64,000 nucleotides of DNA from Pegoplata infirma (Eukaryota > Arthropoda > Insecta > Diptera > Anthomyiidae). Below the pieces are notes generated by a model, which did no database searches, was not told the DNA's origin, and worked only from the letters and a program-made list of their open reading frames with translations. The stretch lies in NCBI GenBank assembly GCA_963921195.1, contig OY992536.1:2418001-2482000 (forward strand), in the 5' to 3' direction. Shown piece after piece: positions 45,582 through 56,628 of this stretch (within the stretch, counting starts at the first letter, position 1; the number at the start of each line of letters is the position of its first letter). Made by a program: the position numbers and the translations under genes.

Positions 45582-46358
45582 GCACAGTGCCACATTTGGC
45601 CAATCTTGCACGATAAAAATCAAAAAAAAAAAAAGTTCCCCGATTTTTATGATTTGTTTGTATGTATTATAAAACATTCCTAATAGCACGGAAATACTCA
45701 TATAAGAACGATAATTCTGTTCGTTATTAATATGTGGGTGCATAAAGTTGCATCTTGTAAAATCCTGTAAGTAAGTGTTCATTATTTCGCATTAATTAAG
45801 TCGATTTTAAACTGTTGTAACTTTTTAACAAAAAAAGATATTTATACAGGCTTTAAGTCATATCTTTTCTTTTTTTTTAAACAATTTTTTCTATTTTTTA
45901 TTAAATTTTTAACATAATAAAAATTTTTGAAAGGAAAATTATATATTTATTTTTTTTTGATGGAATAGAACTTTTGTTTTTGGTCCCTATTGGTCGCCGG
46001 ACTTTTTCAGACATATTGACCAATATCCATAGTACTTATTTCAACGGCTAACTTTTGCGACCGTATGCGACGCCGACTACAGTGGGGCGATATGTAAACC
46101 TTGTTTTTACATATTTTTTAAACATATTTTTAAAAAGTGGGCGTGGCAGTTGTCCTTGTGAGTATATATACCAAGTTTAAAGAAATTACAACCAAAATTA
46201 AAATTTTTTTTAAAAAGTGGGCGTGGCCGTTAACTGGCCTCCCATATTTTTCATAATGTTGTTTTTGAAGTCAAAACGAACATGTATACCGAATTTCCAG
46301 TCAATATAAATAAAATTGGATTTTTGTCGTCCTAGATTGGCCAAATGTGGCACTGTGC
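45582..46358. mobile_element. TIR element with GCACAGTGCCACATTTGGCC ends
   Basis: Twenty-four-bp TIRs begin GCACAGTGCCACATTTGGCC and end with the inverse at 46335-46358, flanked by GCT on both sides (45579-45581, 46359-46361), consistent with a 3-bp duplication. The interior contains two AAAGTGGGCGTGGC strings (46134, 46214), a phrase common in fly dispersed repeats. No transposase seen. Confidence 0.7.
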
Positions 46359-46619
46359 GCTGGTATCATATTTACTGGAAACATTGAACATAGTTTAAAT
46401 TAAATTCATGCATCGAGCTAGAAGGGTCGTGGTGCCAGCCGTAAGGGCTACAGCTTCCCTTCCTTTTTTTTACGTTTAACCAACACTCAGGGGATGCCCC
46501 TATAAAAGCAGGGTAATTCCAAAAATTTTCGCCCCACTGTTCGGAAACATGCCTTTGGACGCCACTGAGAATTTGGCTCATAGATATCCACGTTTATATG
46601 AGATATGTTGCATTTTTGG

Positions 46620-47490
46620 ATTTTAAAAATTTACTGTAGTTTTCAAATTATCACGGGTCAAAGTTCGACTATTTTAGCAAAAGTCAGAAAAATACATGAC
46701 GTTTAACGTGCTCTAACTTTTTAACTAGTAATCCGATTATCACAAGTAATGGCTCATATGAAAGCTTAATTCTTCTTCTTTTAGGAAATATTTTCAAAAG
46801 CATACGGATTTTTTTCAGAAGTGTTGCAAAAATTCAAAAACATTTTTTTTTTTGCGAATATTTAAAAAAACACATCTTCGATTTTTTTTAAAAAAAGTTT
46901 GGTGATAAACAATACTGTTTTGTACAACATACCCAAAATTCAGAGTGGGATCCCAATGGGATCAAAAAATATTCTGGTTTTAGTACGAAGTTCTTAAATT
47001 TTACCTTAGAAAATTAAAATTTTATATTTCTTCAATATAAAAGTTTAAATTTTCAAAGAAAATTATACTATTAAAATTTTGAAAAACATTCAAAATATTA
47101 GAAATTTAAATTTTCTAAGGGAAAAATATGAGAACCTCGTACTTAAAACAGAATATTTTTTGATCCCATGGAGATCCCACTCTGAATTTTGAATATGTTA
47201 TACAAAACATTGTTATTTTTCACCAGAATTTTTTTAAAAAAAATCGAAGATGTGTTTTTTTAAATATTCGAAAAGAAAAATGTTTTTGCATTTTTGCATC
47301 ATTTCTGTAAAAAAAACTGTGTTATTTTAAAAATATTTTCTAAAAGAAGAACCCCAGCTTTCACATGAGCCTAAATTTGTGAAAATCGGGTCATTGGTTA
47401 AGAAGTTACAGCTCTTTTAACGTGATGTATTTTTCTTACTTTTGCTTAAAAAGTCAATCTTTGACCCGCCATAATTCGTTAAATACACCA
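46620..47490. repeat. Long inverted repeat, axis near 47050
   Basis: Arms of about 420 bp: CGGGTCAAAGTTCGACTATT (46654) against TCAATCTTTGACCCGCC (47454); CAGAGTGGGATCCCAATGGG (46939) against GATCCCACTCTGAATTTT (47172); AACACATCTTCGATTTTTTT (46870) against AAATCGAAGATGTGTTTTT (47242). Terminal repeats and target duplication not resolved. Typical foldback architecture. Confidence 0.75.
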
Positions 47491-47654
47491 AATGTAAAAA
47501 AACGATATATGGTACATATATAATATTTATGAGGGCTATCTATGTGTCAAGGTTCAAATTAATCTGAGACACCATTTCCAAAAATGACTAAAATTTGAGC
47601 TAAATTTTCTGGAATGGCCCAGCAGTGCATTGTGTTGATATCAGGAAAATAGGT

Positions 47655-47900
47655 CGCGAGGAGGAGGAAAGAGGAAAGAGGAAGTAGTGTTTGTGGATAT
47701 TTGACTTGAATTTATCTACATTAAAAGAAACTGGGAAGAACTCTGCGCGAAGATTATTCCGCATACGGCTAGTTCGACTGATGAACGAACCTCTCTGTAA
47801 TGCGCTGTGCGCCCTCTTAAGAACAACTACAGGAATACGTTTCTATTCGTAAATATTAGCAGCTTATGGATTCAGGGTTTGTCTATCTCATTCAAAAATA
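47655..47900 (-). pseudogene. Non-LTR retrotransposon RT C-terminal end, copy 2
   Basis: The minus strand reads AHSALQRGSFISRTSRMRNN, LRAEFFPVSFNVDKFKSN, IHKHYFLFP, parallel to the RTIRVWNKLPAEV...LETFKSNIHKH end of the 43046 copy. Only the last ~70 codons are legible. Confidence 0.7.
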
Positions 47901-47904
47901 CACT

Positions 47905-48510
47905 TTATTTGTCCTGAAGAGAAGCTGAAACATAAAGTTCCTCGGAGTAAACCACCGTATGAAGACTAGTCCTTTACTGGTTCTTATGTCTAGTTTTTTT
48001 TAAGGAAAGTTCAAATAGACACATTAATAACACTGTCTGAGCATTTAAATCAAAATTTGTCAGTATTTTCATTGAATACTCATCCAAAAATTTATTGATA
48101 TGTAGTAGTGGTGATACCAGCCAGTCCATTTAATGATGATGACAATGACGACTACAACAAAGAGTATGACGACATTTAAGCTTTTAAAGCTCAGACAAGC
48201 ATGAAACTAAAATGCATTCTAAACAACAACAAAAATCAACAGAAGCAACAACAATAATCAACAACAAAATATTGAAAAAAAAAAAATGCTAAAAAAATAA
48301 ACAGACCAAACATGAAAAAACCATAATGATTGCCACCAACCAGTAGTCAACAAAGTAGGTGCAATAACCATACAATACCAAAACATGTTCTCTGTAACTA
48401 TCCATCTAGTAAGTAGTTACAGTTGTAGTAGTATTTGTTTACTGGTGCTTGCAGCACCACACTTTATGTGTCTCTTTGATACAAGTTGTAGTAGTACTAA
48501 CTACATGTAC
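47905..48510. other. No gene seen; CAA-rich sequence
   Basis: CAACAACAACAATAATCAACAAC-type text around 48225-48265 and GATGATGACAATGACGAC near 48135. No supported frame. Confidence 0.4.
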
Positions 48511-48895
48511 ATTAGAACGGCATTTTCTTGTATGGCAGAAAAGTTTTTCTTCCTATTTTGAACGTCCGGAAAAATTTTTATTCTCAATGGCCTTAAATTT
48601 TGTGCGGTACAAATTTTAGGCCAATCGGATTAAATTAAAAAGTGACGTCAGGCGATTAAAGTTTCTGATTTTTGTAATAAAAAAATATGACTTTCGAGAC
48701 TTAATTTTAATGCACTGAGCACGAATATTCAAAAAATTTTAAAATCGGTTGACCTTTTTTTGAGATATTGCTATTTAAACTTTTCAAAAAATTACGGATT
48801 TTTCCTACGTTCAAAAATTAAAAAAAAAAAACTCAAAATTTCGTTCCCTTTACACTTTTATAAAACTTGAGACACTCTTTTAATTTAGTTTTGAT

Positions 48896-51096
48896 CAGTG
48901 TTGAAAATACTGCCTAGATTTTCAGCAAAAACACATAATTTGTACTGTTTTGTCAGCATAAACATTATCAAAACAAACCAGCAGTCAAGAACTGAGCTGT
49001 TAAAAATTGTCAATTTTCTTCAGCAGCAGTACAGTAAAAGTTTTTTTTTTGAAATTGACAAACTTGCCAGCACACAGTTCAGTTTCAGTTTAAAAAAACA
49101 AAAAACAGCACACACGACTGAATTGTCTGGTTACTGCGCTGCACAAGTTATGTTTGTTGTACGGGACTTGCAGCATGGAAAATAAAAATTGAACTCGACT
49201 CGTCAGCATGAAATTTTTTTTATTTGGCTGCTGAAAATTAAATGAACGCACTTATAAGTAGATATTTCTTTGTACAAGTAATGGCATGTTGTATTATATA
49301 ATTAAGAATAATGTTTCAAACGTAAAGATAATGCTTTAACAAAAATGTTAAGAAATTTTTCTAATGTTTTGAAAATTTTTTAAATTTAACTAAAAATTAT
49401 TTAAAAAAAAGTTTTAAAATTTTCTAAGTTCTAAGTAACGCTTTAAAGTTTCATTAAAAATGCTTAAAAAAATTTTTAGGTTCCAAAATTTTTTGGAAAA
49501 TATTTGAAGTAAACAAATAAAAAAAAAATTTAAGTGCCAAAATTTTTATTTGAAAATTTTTTTAAAACACAATTTTTTTTTTTACTTTATTAAGAAAATT
49601 TTTTGAAAATTTGGTTTGAAGTTAAGTGTTTTATTAACAGATCCAAAATTCCAAGTTTCATAAAATTTTTTAAAATAAGTGTCAGACACAATTGTTTTTT
49701 ACTAACTAACGAAAACTAATATGATGAAAACAAAAAGTTAAATATGGGCTGAAACGCTTTAACGGTCACACCAAAAAACCGATTTAGATATAATTATGCC
49801 AGAATTTTAGAATAAATAAGTGCAAATAAAAATTTTTTTCTTGAAATATTTTTAGAGTTATAGAGATGGGAAGTTTTCATTTTTTTGCAAAGATCATATT
49901 TGGTTGAATTTTTATTGACACTTTGATGCGATAAAAATTTATTTTTAAAAAACGAATTTTAAAGTATTTTTGACGACCTTTTCACTGGCATTGGTGGTTT
50001 TTTAAAAAAATAAACATTTTAACTTAAATTTCAAGGTCAAATTATTAAAAAAAATTTTATCTTATAAGCGTCTATTTTGAGATTTTTTTTAAAAAGCCTG
50101 ACGTTTTTTTCATTTAAAAACATTTTTAAAAAATGGATCGAGTGTTCCTTATTGCGAAAATATTTTTTTATTTGTTTTTATACACGCGGTATTCGTACTT
50201 TTTGAGTGTTATTTTATACAAAACAATTATTTTTAAATGTAAAAACTCAGTTAAAATAATATCAAAATAGGCGCTTTATAAGATACATTTTTTTAATAAT
50301 TTGACCTTGAATTTTAAGGTCAAATTTATATTTTTTTAAAAAACCAACAATGCCATTGAAAAGGTCGACAAAAATCCTTTAAAATTCGTTTTTTAAAATA
50401 AATTTTTATCGCATCAAAGTGTCAATAAAAATTCAACCAAATGATCTGTGCATAAAAATGAAATGATCGGTGCATAAAAATGAAAACTTTCCATCTCTGT
50501 AACTCTAAAAATATTTAAATTTTTTTTTTTATTTGAGCTTTAGAATACCTACTGTACTATTATTTTAGACTTGAAGTTTATTTTTTATAATTTTTTCAAC
50601 TACGCATTAATTTATTTATTTATTTAATATAAAAAATATTGCTTTTTTACTGATATAATTTAATTGAATTAAAAAGATTTTTTCTTTTTAAATGAACCTT
50701 GCATTTTTTTTATTTATTGAACCTTTTTTCTTCTTATGCATACAAGAAGTTCTCTCGTTACAATGTACGAGTTTATTTTCGTTTATATTTATTTGCTTGT
50801 CAGCAGCTCACCACTTTTTGAATTGTAACTTGCAGTGGATTTCTCAAAACAACGTTTGTGCTGTTTGTGTGCTGCCTAATTTTTTTACTGTTGCTGGTTT
50901 GTCAGTATTTGTTTTTTTTTTAAATCAACCACCATCAGCACAACACAAAAAAGTTCAGCAGCAAAAAAGTGACTGGACTGTTTTGTTAGAAATGTAAACT
51001 GGACTGGTGGGTTGCAGTATTTTTTTTAAATTATTGACAACTTGACTGGAAGTGAAAATTAAAAATGTGTAATAATTTTCAGTTTTTTAATCACTG
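48896..51096. mobile_element. hAT-like element, CAGCA/ACTG word type, perfect 8-bp duplication
   Basis: Ends CAGTGTTGAAAA and TTTTTTAATCACTG, flanked by GTTTTGAT at 48888-48895 and 51097-51104. Sub-terminal regions at 48900-49190 and 50780-51060 are full of CAGCAG, CAGTTCAG, ACTGGACTGG and GCACAC words. A foldback at 49790-50540 lies inside. No transposase legible. Confidence 0.78.
49790..50540. repeat. Foldback inside the hAT element, axis near 50145
   Basis: Arms of about 350 bp: CACTTTGATGCGATAAAAAT (49919) against ATTTTTATCGCATCAAAGTG (50404); GACCTTTTCACTGGCATTG (49976) against CAATGCCATTGAAAAGGTC (50348); ATTTCAAGGTCAAATTATT against AATAATTTGACCTTGAATTT. Near the right end a GTGCATAAAAATGAAA unit is duplicated (50450, 50470). 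Outer ends unclear. Confidence 0.75.
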
Positions 51097-51109
51097 GTTT
51101 TGATCACAT

Positions 51110-51298
51110 GATCAATTATTTTTATTTATTCTTTCTATTTATTTACAACTCATTTTTAATAAATTCCACCTAACCGAGAACTGGTAACAATGACCGTCGT
51201 CTCGTTGTAGCGAAAAAAACCAAGGGTTCTGGTGGGAATCGAACCCACGACCCCCACGTTGAAAGGCTAGCACGCTACCAACTAGCCTACGGGGGCCC
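51110..51298 (-). ncRNA. tRNA-derived SINE (well-preserved head)
   Basis: Read on the minus strand from 51298: GCCCCCG, the A box TAGGCTAGTTGG (plus 51278-51289), a D-stem-like GGCTAG...CTAGCC, the B box GGTTCGATTCC inside the T arm GTGGGTTCGATTCCCAC (plus 51230-51246), then a unique body (TTCGCTACAACGAGACGACG) and an A/T-rich tail. Both boxes match the RNA polymerase III promoter consensus. The 3' acceptor side does not pair with GCCCCCG and there is no normal anticodon arm, so I call it a SINE rather than a tRNA gene. A tRNA pseudogene is the alternative. Confidence 0.65.
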
Positions 51299-51639
51299 CA
51301 ATCTCTTTTATTTGAACTAAATTTGAGTCAAATTCGATTATTAAAACCAGGGGAGCCTTTCGGACAAGGCTTGGGACTTTTAAAAATGAAAAAAAAAAAA
51401 AAAAAAAACGTTTTTCGATACATTAATTTTATTAATTATGGCATGATAAATACGAATATCTAAAAATTTCTGACATCGGTTTTGAGATTTAAAAAAAAAA
51501 AAACTTTTAAAAATTCAAAACGTTGTGGCGCCACGGGTTTATTTAATTCAATTTTCCTCAAATTTGTACCACATAAAAATTTGCCCGGACACTTGGAAAA
51601 ATCAAAAGTTGAAGAAAAAATGTCATTCTAATGTACACA

Positions 51640-52525
51640 TGCACTCATAGTCAGTGTACAAGAGCAGTAAATGCTGTATGAATGTAAATGCAGTTTTATG
51701 TTGATTTTACTAGACCATTTGCCATCAACTGTTACTTTTTCTACAAACCACTATACACAACTCATGTTTTATGGATTATTGGCTTTCGGAATTCCCTGTG
51801 GTCTTCAGTCTATGCAACATACAATAATCATTGGCAGAACATGCATACGAAAGTGGATAATGTATATTCGTATGAATTTGAGAAAAAGACTATCTTTGCT
51901 GGAGAAAAGCAAAACCCTTCTTAAAGCCATTAAAGACAATGATGTGGGAAGGGGCGCATGATGCACACCACTACATTTTGCTTGAGTTGTCTATTGCAGT
52001 TAAGTGGTTTTGAATTTAGCTGTAGCTAACTCCTGGGAGGAATATACTAAAGAGTATGCAAGAGTTTAATTTTATATTTTGGCCCTACCGACGCCGGACC
52101 ACAACAAAAGAGAGAGTGAGGAATTCAAATTAACCGGCAGACGACCGAAAACATTTTATGAAGAAAATATAAATGAATACAGTGTATGATGAGTTTGTGC
52201 TGATGTTTGTAACTATCCGAAATATAAGTCCTAGGCCAACCTTTAAGCATACCGATCGACTTTGAATCATTTTCTAAGACGATTCAGCGATGTCCGACTG
52301 TCCATCTGCCCCTGTAAACGTTGTAAGCACGATACGGTTGCAATTTCACCGTCCGACAAAATGAAAAAAAAAAAAAAAATCGTTAAACTTGAACCGGATG
52401 ATATACGCCTGAGTATATAGATCAAATGCAGTAAAACTACATTTACAGTTTTCATTTCGTGATCCTCTTCCCTTTTAAAAGGACTTCAAAGTTTTCGAGG
52501 ATAACATTTTTGTAAAATTTTTATT
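51640..52525. other. No gene; dispersed-repeat text at 52240-52360
   Basis: CCGATCGACTTTGAATCATT, CTAAGACGATTCAGCGATGT and CCGACTGTCCATCTG (52253-52310) resemble dispersed fly repeats seen near 41570 and 38290. The frames at 51671-51961 show no domain. Confidence 0.4.
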
Positions 52526-52830
52526 TGTACAGGGTGGTCCAATAACTGGTATCTTTTTAAAACATGCAATGAAATGAACAATACTCAATAGTTTTGAAAC
52601 CTTATGGCTTTATTTGAAAGAGCAAATATTCCCATTATTTGTGGCAAACGTAGGGTTGCCAGATACTAGAAGTCAAATAACTGGATAATGGAAAATTTTC
52701 AGCTGGATTCTGTTAAAGTAACTGGACCCATATACATATATATATTTTTTTTAATAGTTAAAAAAAATCCACCGATTTTCATATGTGAGACACATATTTT
52801 TGTTTTGGACTAAATGGCCGTCTCTATTTG

Positions 52831-52990
52831 CTACGGCAAAATTGGCCTTTTTTTAAGCATTTCTATTACTTTTTCGTCATCGGCCTGAGAATTGTTAGAG
52901 TATATTTTTCTTTTTAAATAACCCCACAAAATTAAGTACAAAGTGGTCAAATCTTTAAATCTAGGAGGACAGTTAAAATTTCCGGGACGT
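52831..52990 (-). pseudogene. Tc/mariner-like transposase C-terminal fragment (minus)
   Basis: Reads NFNCPPRFKDLTTLYLILWG then YLKRKIYSNNSQADDEKVIE and MLKKRP, matching the W-PPRS-DLTPLDFFLWGYLK...NN tail of insect Tc3/mariner-like transposases. The conserved catalytic-region D is present as the D of KDLTTL. It is only a fragment with no N-terminal parts. Confidence 0.65.
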
Positions 52991-53049
52991 GAGAAGTCAA
53001 AACAGGGTGACAACAATTGACCATCATTTGCAGATTTGACCCATCCAGG

Positions 53050-53190
53050 CATATTTTTGTGGGGTTATGTTAAAAGCAAAATGTACGCCAAGAATCCTTA
53101 AATCATCGACGAGATCATTGAAGACACTCGTGCCGAAATCAACGCTAGACTGGCCGAAATGCTCGAAAAAGTTGTAAAAAAATTAGTGAA
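53050..53190 (+). pseudogene. Tc/mariner-like transposase C-terminal fragment (plus)
   Basis: Reads IFLWGYVKSKMYAKNP, a stop, then IIDEIIEDTRAEINARLAEM and LEKVVKKL: the same tail as the minus-strand fragment, head to head with it. The WGYVK..YA.NP spacing is diagnostic of the family; the stop and missing N-terminus make it inert. Confidence 0.68.
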
Positions 53191-53439
53191 AATTCAGCAA
53201 AAAGTGCACATTTTCCGTATACAAAAGAGGCATTTATGTTATATTTATAATTAATGTTTTTTTCAAAAAGTAGTCCCAAAAAATTGAAAAAAATATTTAG
53301 TAAAAAAAATAATTGTTAAAATAAAAGAACTCCTTTTTCAACTGGATAAATTATGTTGTAACTGGAAACTGGACCAGACCTCAAATAACTGGAAAATCCA
53401 GGCCATTCTAGGCCGTCTGGCAACCCTAGGCAAACGACT

Positions 53440-54090
53440 TCATTCATTTCCGCAGTAGCTCATCCTCGGCACCCATTTTTTTAATGTTTCTGGTTCTATC
53501 TCACGAATGGCTTGAACGATATTCGTTGAAAGGGCCTAGAACATTTCTGGATTTCCCATGTTGCATGAATCTTTAGCGAAACCCCTCAAAAAAATGTCTA
53601 AAGGTTTTAATCGGCAGCTCTGAAGTGATCAATTGTCACCGCGAATATGGCTAAAAACACGATTTCCGAACTAAGTGCGCAAAATATCGATTGTTTGCTA
53701 GACTGTGGGACATATTGCGACATCCTTCTGAAAATAAATGTCATCCAAGTTGATATATTCTATTACGGCCAACAAAAAGTCGGTAATCATGGCTCTGTAG
53801 CGCTCATCTTTGACGAAAATGCGGTTTTCAGCTGTATTTTTGAAAATATTGTGTAATGATGCTGATACTCAAATCTGTTGCTTCCTATAGATGAATTGGA
53901 TTCTTTACAATACCGTGCGAGTTTTACGATCCCAAGATGTAGCAATTTGTTTGTTAACATAACCTCATTTGAGTGTCTAATTTCGGTTAAAAACTTTTTT
54001 CGAAAAACGTGCAGTTTGGCAGCGCAGTACTGCGCTAGAACGCGATACAGCGGAGCAAGCCGAGGACGCATCAATGAAGTCGTTTGCCAT
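53440..54090 (-). pseudogene. Tc/mariner-like (Tc3-type) DDE transposase, inactivated
   Basis: On the minus strand a near-continuous frame reads NTAENRIFVKDERYRAMITD, FLLAVIEYINLDDIYFQKDV, AICPTV, stop, QTIDILRT, stop, FGNRVFSHIRGDN, stop, SLQSCRLKPLDIFLRGFAKD, then stop, AIREIEPETLKKWVPRM and a final stop at 53440-53442. The FQ.DGA block (second catalytic D) appears as FQKDVA. The third catalytic position, a D in SCDLTPLDYFLWG of relatives, is R here. At least four stops. The N-terminal HTH half (upstream to about 54090) is only faintly legible. Confidence 0.78.
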
Positions 54091-54206
54091 AAAAAACGGG
54101 AATGATTGCTCTTTCAAATAAAGCCATAACATTCCAAAAAAAATTGAGTATTGATCATTTTATTGCATTTTTAAAAAGATACTTGTTATTGGACCACCCC
54201 TTACTA

Positions 54207-54582
54207 TTCCTAGGATGCCACATTAAAGGGGACGATATCTTCTATTTTTTCCATTTTGTTATTTTGCCAGATCAGGAGAAAAGGATGTGAATAATGTATT
54301 TTCAAAACTTTATTCTTCAATATCCTTTAAAATGTTAAACGAAATATTTGAAAAAAAAGATAGGACTTTAATATGTAGCAACACATGCAAAATTTTCAAT
54401 CTACTAACTTTAATAGTTAAGCAAGAACAATTTTGAAAATTTAAACGGATATTGAAGGATAAAGTTTTGAAAGGACATTATTCACATCCTTTTCTCCTGA
54501 TCTGGCAAAATAACAAAGTGTAAAAATAGCAGAGATACTCTTCTTTCATCTTCTATCAGTAGTGGCATCTTAGGACAAACAA
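54207..54582. mobile_element. Small foldback element, AGGATGCCACA ends
   Basis: TCCTAGGATGCCACATTAA at the left pairs with the right-end TGGCATCTTAGGA. The arms share TTTTGCCAGATCAGGAGAAA (54252) and TTTCTCCTGATCTGGCAAAA (54491), plus AATAATGT and the ATATTGAAG text. Axis near 54395. No coding. Confidence 0.72.
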
Positions 54583-54589
54583 AAATATT

Positions 54590-55875
54590 AAAAAAATATT
54601 TTGTTATCCTCGAAAACTTTGAAAAAATCAGTACGTATTTAGACCGAGCCCCCAAACAAACGTCCCTTTATAATTTAGCTCAAATGACACTTATATAAAG
54701 AGGTATGCTTTGAAAACTTGGTACATAGGTAAACATATTTTATATTCACAATTCATCATTCCAAATTTTAAAGGAATCGGACCGGTTCTTCTTGTTTTCC
54801 TCATACAACCCACCCTGGCAACGCTACTTGATACAAATTAGAAAAAAATGTGCACTTGGACATTTTTGTGTTTGAAAGATCGTTCATTCCATACAAATAA
54901 TCCAGAGCCATGATATGTCGGTAAAAACTGTCACGGGCTCCCATTGGCTAACCTAACATTTCCAATTTCTACATCTAAAGTACATGCTGATTTCATATTC
55001 ATTTTTACTATGACTGCGATGATTTGGTGTATAATTCTTACGTATGGCTGGCCTGTTACAAGTCGAACTATTTGACATGCAGTCATGATTAAGATTTATT
55101 TGCAAATTTCTAACTTTATATGCCATTTTTGCTTCTTTTTTGTTTTGTTTTTTTAATATCTCTTGCCACTGGTGGCCAAAAAGTAATTCGTCTTTTTCTA
55201 GTGTTCATATTGTCGGTCTGGCTATGAAAAACTTGCAAAAAAAAATCAAAACATACACAAAAAACCTCAAAAATTGACCATTGAAGAAATCTCTACGTTT
55301 TCGTATTGTTTACAGAAAAAAATACGCATGAAATAACAGACAAATACTTGTACTCCATATGGGAAAGTGGAATTGAGTATCAAACTCCCTAGAGAAATAA
55401 GAAATATGCAAATTGCCAGCCTTTATTTGTTACCAAAATTTAGTTGCTGTAGTTACATTCTTATTGTTTTCGGGCGAGAGAATAAGAAGAAACAAAAGTT
55501 GAAGTAGTTATTGATGGTCGGTTGTCCATATAGAGTTAGTGGAAATGTTTTGAAAACAAGAAGAAGAAAAAAAGCGAAACAAAAATTTGAATATTTGTTC
55601 GTAACGAACAAGTATGCTATGTGGTCATTAGGGTGGCATGAAATTTGTATTTGGTTGAATTTGTCATTCTGTACGTTAAAACTTGAAGTATTTGATCCTT
55701 GATCAAATTTAAGTTGATCTATCCATTTAGGATTGTTAGATCTTAATCAAAACGAGCTAAATAACTAAAATTCAATGCTTTTGAAGGACGGTCAATCATA
55801 TATTGAAAGTATTTAGAGACCAATTCACATTTAAATGATCAACATTATAGTTTTTGTAGCCGTCGATACGGAAAA
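54590..55875. other. No gene; one orphan TTAGGGTGGCA end
   Basis: TTAGGGTGGCATGAAAT at 55628 matches the hAT-like ends at 8106 and 15620, with no partner found here. The rest is AT-rich. Confidence 0.4.
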
Positions 55876-56628
55876 GTTGTTAGCATTTCTTTCGGAACGT
55901 TTTGGTCGGTCTCTCCATCTTATTTCTAAGGCCTGCGCGGAGCACTCGTGTCTAATCTAATTGCTTTTGGTGTAGGTTATGGCTTCTCTAGGCTAATTTC
56001 GAGATTCCACGGATATCTTACTATTCGTATTGTCTTAGATGGATTATCATCAGGTTAGTTTCAGTGTAATTTAGGGATTTTGCAAGGTTCTGTGCTTTCT
56101 TCAACTCTTTTTTTTATTTATATCAAAGACTTTCTAAGTAAAACTTCAAATGATATCTACTCTTTCTACTACAGACGACAGCAACATTTGTAAACAAAAG
56201 TCAAGCCTTATCTAAGATTTGGGTCGAGCAAATGTTGTATGATGACTCACAGAAGAACCGTGGACGTTTGTATAAATCAAAGTTATTGGTATTAAGGAAT
56301 CAGAAACTCTTGGTGCTCTAGGCATGAGTATACAGTGATTGCGATGGCAGTTAAAATAAGCATGTTTTTCAAGTGTCGAAAGAAGCATTGCAGGGTATGA
56401 GGTTCATTAAACAGTGTAAGACATACCTCACTCAATCTAATCTCCTTACTGTGCATATCAGCTATATCCGACCGAAAATGGAATACAACTCCCACATATG
56501 GGCAGGAGCTTTAGCGTGTAGTTTGTAACTTTTGTACAAAAGAAGGCAGCGAAGGTGATGAATGACAGTAGAGTATGCAACTCTATTTATTGATTGGAGC
56601 ATCGTCGGAATGTAGGTTGTGTGATACT

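Larger units (their letters stand above)
48515..51628. mobile_element. Large foldback, GACTGGCATTTTT family, copy 2 with nested insertions
   Basis: Ends GAACGGCATTTT and AAATGTCATTC, flanked by TA (48513-48514, 51629-51630). It shares CCAATCGGATTAAATTAAA, GAGCACGAATATTC and AATTTGCCCGGACACTTG with the copy at 25230-29151. Most of its inside is later insertion: a hAT element (48896-51096) and a SINE (to 51298). Confidence 0.68.
52651..53428. mobile_element. hAT-type element carrying Tc/mariner fragments, copy 2 (perfect 8-bp duplication)
   Basis: TIRs TAGGGTTGCCAGA and GTCTGGCAACCCTA, flanked by GGCAAACG at 52643-52650 and 53429-53436. Removing it restores the GGCAAACGACTTCATT sequence seen in the other arm of the host element. 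It is in reverse orientation to the copy at 25411-26140 and shares CCAGTTATTT words, the AATGGCCTGG/AGGCCATT end and the internal transposase pieces. Confidence 0.88.
52530..54201 (-). mobile_element. Dead Tc/mariner-type element with ~130-bp inverted ends, interrupted by a hAT-type element
   Basis: Ends CAGGGTGGTCCAATAAC and GTTATTGGACCACCCC, flanked by TA (52528-52529, 54202-54203). Inverted similarity continues for about 130 bp on both sides (ATGGCTTTATTTGAAAGAGC, GGCAAACGACTTCATT). The left arm is split by 52651-53428. The transposase relic lies on the minus strand. Confidence 0.82.

Noticed and set aside
51225..51298. Functional tRNA gene
   Set aside because: A and B boxes and the T arm are good, but the acceptor stem does not close and the anticodon arm is absent; it continues into a SINE-like body and tail.
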